A DNA stretch of 25,673 bases. Origin: a virus. The DNA lies in the IMG/VR virus record IMGVR_UViG_3300046517_000688, positions 1 to 25,673 of that record, one strand, 5' to 3'. Positions within the stretch are counted from its first letter, which is position 1; every line of letters begins with the position of its first letter. Below, one piece after another: positions 22,636 to 25,673 of the stretch. Both the position numbers and the translations under genes were made by a program. The notes under the pieces were generated by a model. That model was not told where the DNA came from. It was given only the letters and a program-made list of their open reading frames with translations, and did not search any database.

Positions 22636-22803
22636 CTACACCTGCCACCCGTCAATTACCTCTGGAACAGGTATTGGGGTTACGCCCTTTCGTTGGGCCG
22701 ACTTGATGTCAGGCTCGCACAGCCTCTCTGTGAAGTGCCAGCGTCCTAGCGCCTCGCCGGTAACGGCGTCGCGTACGCGCCAGACTTTGAGCCGAGCCAT
22801 CAT
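22636..22803 (-). CDS. Small unknown protein (55 aa)
   Basis: Two tandem ATGs begin this frame. The first (22803) overlaps the peptidase stop as ATGA, and the stop (TAG, 22636-22638) lies three bases before the portal ATG. The product is small, starting MMARLKVWRVRDAVTGEALG, with one Cys, several Trp, and an ending IPVPEVIDGWQV. It reads like a compact beta-type protein and its amino-acid usage looks coding rather than random. I do not recognise a family. Its 3' end contains the GGCAGGTG that serves as the portal ribosome binding site. Its place suggests a packaging- or portal-associated accessory, or a partner or inhibitor of the neighbouring peptidase. Both are guesses. Confidence 0.65.
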   Translation of the reverse strand: MMARLKVWRVRDAVTGEALGRWHFTERLCEPDIKSAQRKGVTPIPVPEVIDGWQV

Positions 22804-23573
22804 GACTGGATCGCTCGGAAGTCGTCAGCGTAGCCGCCGAACAGGAAGGCGTTGGGCATCCAGACGTAGCCGTTGTCCATGACGTTCGGACCCCAGCTGT
22901 TGCGGCACTCCATGTAGCCGGGTTTCCAGCCGACGATCAACATCTCGTGGCCGCCGATGAACTGTTCGGCCGTGTTGTACGGCGGCAGCACGCCGGTCGT
23001 CATGGTCGCCTCGCCCTCGAACGATTCCGGCACGGGGAAGCCGAACGCCACCGGCTGCTTCTGGTGGACGAGCTTCTTGACCTCCGCAGCCGTGGTCCGG
23101 GCGTGAGTGTAGTGGTGGATTTTATGAGCGCCTGCGTCGGCGTAGGCCTGCTCACTCGGTTTGTCGGCGAAGCGGGCGATGATGTACGGCCAGACCGTCT
23201 CGGGCGGGACGCCGACCTTGCGGAGCGCCGCGAAGCCGTCACGACCGTACGCGCCGGAGTCGGTAGTCACCGTGCCCTCGCGCAGGCGCTCCAGGTAGTA
23301 GATGAACAGGCGCGACGGAACGCCAAAGTCCGTTCCCGCGAGCATGTTGAAATACTGGATCGCCCCGGCTAGAGCGTTGCCCGTACAGGAGCCGAGCTGG
23401 CCCTGGTCATAGACCGGGGGCATCTCATCCCTCAGGCTGAAGACGTCGGGCAGGTCCATCACGTCGGCGTCGGTCAGCGGCGACGCGAAGGCCATCGCAT
23501 CGCGGGCGTCGGGCAGGCTGCGCTTGTAGCCGTAGCGGCGCTCGCCTAGTAGCTCTGCGGCGTAGGTGCTCAT
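22800..23573 (-). CDS. Papain-like (C1A family) cysteine peptidase
   Basis: A complete papain-fold peptidase of 257 residues. The oxyanion-hole Gln (Q57 in DQG) precedes the nucleophile C63 in GSCTGNA by six residues, as in papain. The catalytic His is H209 in GGHEMLIVGW, and the Asn is N225 in the classic RNSWG motif. About 45 N-terminal residues (YGYKRSLPDARD region) resemble the short leader of bacterial C1 enzymes. No signal peptide is visible, so it is probably cytoplasmic or virion-packaged. I chose the ATG at 23573, not the GTG 30 bases upstream: it overlaps the terL stop as ATGA and has TTGGAG eight bases upstream. A cysteine peptidase between terminase and portal is unusual. The head protease is encoded separately below, so this enzyme may act on a host protein, serve as an anti-defence factor, or process a virion component. 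The substrate is unknown. Confidence 0.9.
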   Translation of the reverse strand: MSTYAAELLGERRYGYKRSLPDARDAMAFASPLTDADVMDLPDVFSLRDEMPPVYDQGQLGSCTGNALAGAIQYFNMLAGTDFGVPSRLFIYYLERLREGTVTTDSGAYGRDGFAALRKVGVPPETVWPYIIARFADKPSEQAYADAGAHKIHHYTHARTTAAEVKKLVHQKQPVAFGFPVPESFEGEATMTTGVLPPYNTAEQFIGGHEMLIVGWKPGYMECRNSWGPNVMDNGYVWMPNAFLFGGYADDFRAIQS

Positions 23574-24928
23574 ATATCTGCTCCAATCCGTTCGGGTTCC
23601 CACGTTTCCTCGACGTGCTCGTCATCCTCGTCTTCAAGGAACAACTCGGTAAACAGCCAGACGAGAGCATCAAGTCGGTCAGGCGAGTCTTCGTCCCCAG
23701 GCACCCACGTGCAAAGCTGGTCCTCTAGATCGGGGAAGCCACCGATATGACGGACCATCCCCTCACGGATCACGTCGCCGTTGTCCTCATAGTCCCCGTA
23801 CAGCGACGCGACTGGCTGCGCTCGGGTCGCCTTGCCTCGGCTCGCGTGGACCGCCTTGAACGGAACGTTCGGGTTGACCGTAGAGATCACATGCTCTACC
23901 ATCTCACCACCGTTGTTGACCTCGCCCACGATGTAATCGGCTCGGTGTTTTTCATACATATGTACAGCCCTCGCGCCCCACTTGTTCGGCGGCAGGTGGC
24001 AGGTCGCGTCCTCGATCACGTAGCCATAGCCGTCAACGCCTAGCCCGCCGACCAGAATGCCGGTGTCGTCGGCGTCAGGTTTGCTAGTCGCGGCCGGATC
24101 GACGGCCACCACGACCATCGCCATGTCGGGAACTTTGAGCGGGTCCTGTACGCGCTCTGAGTCAATCATGAAGCGCGTCCAGAGCGCTCCGATCACGTCT
24201 TCCAGAAGCTCACCGTACAGCTCCTGGCGCCCGAGCCGCGTGCCCTTGTACTTCTTCAACATCATGTCGGTAAACGATTTGGGGTTGTGCGGATTGTCGA
24301 GCATGCTGATGCCCGTCACGAGAAACGTCTCGGCCATCGCTCGGATCGTCCGGTACGCCTTGATCGAGCGCGGGGTGGTCGAGCCGATGGCGTGTGGAAA
24401 GCTACCTAGCCTCAGACCGAACGCCGCCTGATCCCACGCTTCCTGGAGCTGGGTGTTGGCCGCCATCTCCTCCCACCAGTCGATGTGGCGGTTGCCCGTA
24501 GCGCGGAGACGTTCGACATCCTTCTGAAAGGGCGTTCCTAGTACCAGCGCCTCAGCTCCGCCCGGCCAGATCAGCTTCGAGCCACCATCCGCGCCGGGGA
24601 TCCATCGGACCTCTGGGTCCTGGTTAAGCACCCCGCTTGGCCCGCGCACGCAGGCTTCCACGGCGTCGCCAAAAGTCGGGGCGATGATCCGACCCCGTGC
24701 TAGCGGGTTTTGACGCATGAACTTGCAGTAGTACCTTGCGCAAGCCTCGGTCTTGCCCGCGCCACGGCCAGCCTCTAGTAGCCAGAGCGATGGCCCTCCT
24801 CTCTTGCCTAGTCGATCAGGAGGAACCTGATGCGGCTCTAGCGGCGGTCGTCCCGTAGCCGACCAGGGCGGCGGGTCGATGATGTCGGCTGCCACCGCCA
24901 TAGGATCTATGACGGCGGTAGGACTCAC
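23570..24928 (-). CDS. terL: Terminase large subunit (ATPase-nuclease)
   Basis: DNA-packaging motor and headful/cos nuclease that docks on the portal. 452 residues from a GTG start, a normal length. The ATPase domain has Walker A AGRGAGKT at 53-60 and a Walker B-type acidic segment IDWWEE at 149-154. A Ser/Thr-rich coupling segment (GSTTP, 182-186) follows. The RNase H-like nuclease half shows the expected three acidic sites: D277 in VAVDPAA, E336 in GEVNNGG, and D417/D420 in SPDRLDALVW. The C-terminus is an acidic tail of about 25 residues. The start overlaps the preceding short frame as GTGA; the stop overlaps the peptidase gene as ATGA. Packaging type (cos or pac) cannot be told from this alone. 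Confidence 0.97.
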   Translation of the reverse strand: MSPTAVIDPMAVAADIIDPPPWSATGRPPLEPHQVPPDRLGKRGGPSLWLLEAGRGAGKTEACARYYCKFMRQNPLARGRIIAPTFGDAVEACVRGPSGVLNQDPEVRWIPGADGGSKLIWPGGAEALVLGTPFQKDVERLRATGNRHIDWWEEMAANTQLQEAWDQAAFGLRLGSFPHAIGSTTPRSIKAYRTIRAMAETFLVTGISMLDNPHNPKSFTDMMLKKYKGTRLGRQELYGELLEDVIGALWTRFMIDSERVQDPLKVPDMAMVVVAVDPAATSKPDADDTGILVGGLGVDGYGYVIEDATCHLPPNKWGARAVHMYEKHRADYIVGEVNNGGEMVEHVISTVNPNVPFKAVHASRGKATRAQPVASLYGDYEDNGDVIREGMVRHIGGFPDLEDQLCTWVPGDEDSPDRLDALVWLFTELFLEDEDDEHVEETWEPERIGADI

Positions 24929-25074
24929 GCGCTTTCTTTCATCCCTCGAAGCATGGCCGGGGGAGGCGTACGCCGCAGTGACGCCTCAACCCCGGCCGCG
25001 TTCGGTCGCCCGGCTCGCGCGCTGGGCAGGCTATGCGCGACGGTGGCCGTCCTCGATTGCGCCGAACGATTCAA
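24925..25074 (-). CDS. Possible 49-codon gene between terS and terL
   Basis: A short open frame fills the gap between the terminase subunits. It would start at a TTG that overlaps the terS stop as TTGA and ends with a TGA that overlaps the terL GTG start as GTGA. Such exact 4-base overlaps are the usual junction in this operon, which is why I list it. The product is a basic 49-residue peptide (MNRSAQSRTATVAHSLPSAR at its start) with a Pro-rich stretch and no domain I recognise. A purine-rich GAGGCGGGGG run precedes the TTG. Against it: TTG start, Arg/Ala/Pro composition typical of chance frames in GC-rich DNA. Alternatively the region is just a spacer carrying the terL leader, or a packaging-related site. 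Confidence 0.35.
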   Translation of the reverse strand: MNRSAQSRTATVAHSLPSARAGRPNAAGVEASLRRTPPPAMLRGMKESA

Positions 25075-25673
25075 GCTGCCCCCGCCTCGGCAGCGCCGCC
25101 CTGGATCAGGCGAAGATGTTTGCCTACTAGGCCGGGCACCTTGTCAGCCTGGCTATCTGGAATCTTCAACTCTCCCAGCACAGCCTGCAGCACCTGGGCG
25201 ATCATCTGCCCCTGGCTTTCGGCGAGCTGGACGCGGCGCTCCTCGATGCCCGCCTGGATACACGACTTGGCTACGTCTTCAAGATGCTTACGCTCGGCGC
25301 AGAACATCTGATACCAGACGCTCGGCTTGTACTCGGGGATCGCGCCCTGACCGCCGCCGACCGGGCCTACCATGTTGACCTGCGGGCCTTCGTCCTCCAG
25401 GTTGTTCACTTTGTATTCGAGGAACAGCACCAACCCGTGAGTCCGTTCAAGCTCCTTGATCAAGGCGGTGTGCGGGTCCACCGGGACGGGCAGTGCATAC
25501 TTCTTGACCGCCTGAATTGCGCGGAGCCGATGGACCTCTGAGGCGTAGTCGGGGTTGGCTCCGCCGTGCAGCTTGCAACGGCCCACTCCGGGGTGCCACG
25601 TGCCCCATCCCGGCGATTTCTGGCAGTACGCCTTGGACTTCGCTTTCCAGCCCTGACAAGCCAAGTCCAAGGC
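25071..25673 (-). CDS. terS: Terminase small subunit-like protein (5' partial)
   Basis: Likely DNA-recognition subunit that works with the large terminase to choose and load phage DNA. The reading frame is open to the right window edge (a TTG at 25670 exists, but the true start is probably outside), leaving about 200 residues. Near the N-terminus is a Cys/His cluster, C5, C16, H26, C32 and H35 counted from that TTG, with the sequence GWGTWHPGVGRCKLHGG. This block is familiar from small terminase-type proteins of actinobacterial phages and probably binds zinc. The middle is helical with an ELERTHGLVLFLEYKV stretch; the C-terminus is Gln/Ala-rich. Position directly upstream of terL supports the call. 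The assignment rests on that motif and on gene order, not on a solved fold. An HNH-like or other zinc protein is the main alternative. Confidence 0.72.
   Translation of the reverse strand, partial: ALDLACQGWKAKSKAYCQKSPGWGTWHPGVGRCKLHGGANPDYASEVHRLRAIQAVKKYALPVPVDPHTALIKELERTHGLVLFLEYKVNNLEDEGPQVNMVGPVGGGQGAIPEYKPSVWYQMFCAERKHLEDVAKSCIQAGIEERRVQLAESQGQMIAQVLQAVLGELKIPDSQADKVPGLVGKHLRLIQGGAAEAGAA

Noticed and set aside
1-25673. tRNA genes or a phage integration site
   Set aside because: Non-coding space is too limited, and no cloverleaf-like sequence, integrase or att-like duplication was seen.

Overview
The window is a continuous piece of a tailed-phage (siphovirus) genome, either a free phage or a prophage. 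It is GC-rich, and every gene I accept lies on the minus strand, so it should be read from the right end to the left. The order is the classic late operon: terminase, portal, MuF-like protein, maturation protease/scaffold, capsid cement, major capsid, head-tail connectors, tail tube, tail assembly chaperones, tape measure, distal tail proteins, lysis genes. The style is that of an actinobacterial phage: MuF-type head genes, a tape measure carrying cell-wall-hydrolase domains, an amidase endolysin next to small membrane proteins, and a DUF6011-like gene. The secreted protein at 2027-2683 has a signal peptide followed by ten-residue repeats of a kind I associate with Thermoleophilia and related soil Actinobacteria. 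That is a weak hint at the host, not proof. No rRNA, tRNA, integrase, repressor, insertion sequence or CRISPR was seen.

Right part (25673-19764), packaging and head start: a small terminase subunit cut by the window edge, a possible 49-codon gene, the large terminase subunit, a papain-like cysteine peptidase with all catalytic residues, a 55-codon unknown, the portal, a MuF-like protein, and a small beta-rich protein with a hydrophobic N-terminus. Middle-right (19728-13339), capsid and tail tube: a protease-scaffold fusion with a strong internal ribosome binding site for a free scaffold, a DUF2190-like cement protein, a Mu gpT-like major capsid protein, a 57-residue protein with a canonical C2H2 zinc finger, four connector/terminator proteins with one unknown among them, a tail-associated unknown, the tail tube protein, and two chaperone frames that can only be joined by a +1 (or -2) frameshift.

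Middle (13335-4479), tail: a 1747-residue tape measure protein with TP901-type core, NlpC/P60-like and RlpA-like domains, then a Dit-like protein with large inserted beta domains, and a Tal/hub-like protein. No separate tail fibre gene follows, so receptor binding probably resides in these last two proteins. Next (4476-2797), lysis: a coiled-coil/TM protein, an N-anchored membrane protein, a zinc amidase endolysin and a multi-TM holin candidate, followed by strong hairpins.

Left part (2683-1), accessory: the secreted decapeptide-repeat protein as its own unit, a hairpin, a promoter candidate, then a tightly coupled five-gene cassette (DUF6011-like protein, small coiled-coil protein, small lipoprotein, conserved unknown, small papain-fold-like Cys/His protein). 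Another promoter-like site and an inverted repeat at the left edge point to a further gene outside the window. Most junctions are 4-base ATGA/GTGA overlaps, so translation is strongly coupled throughout.
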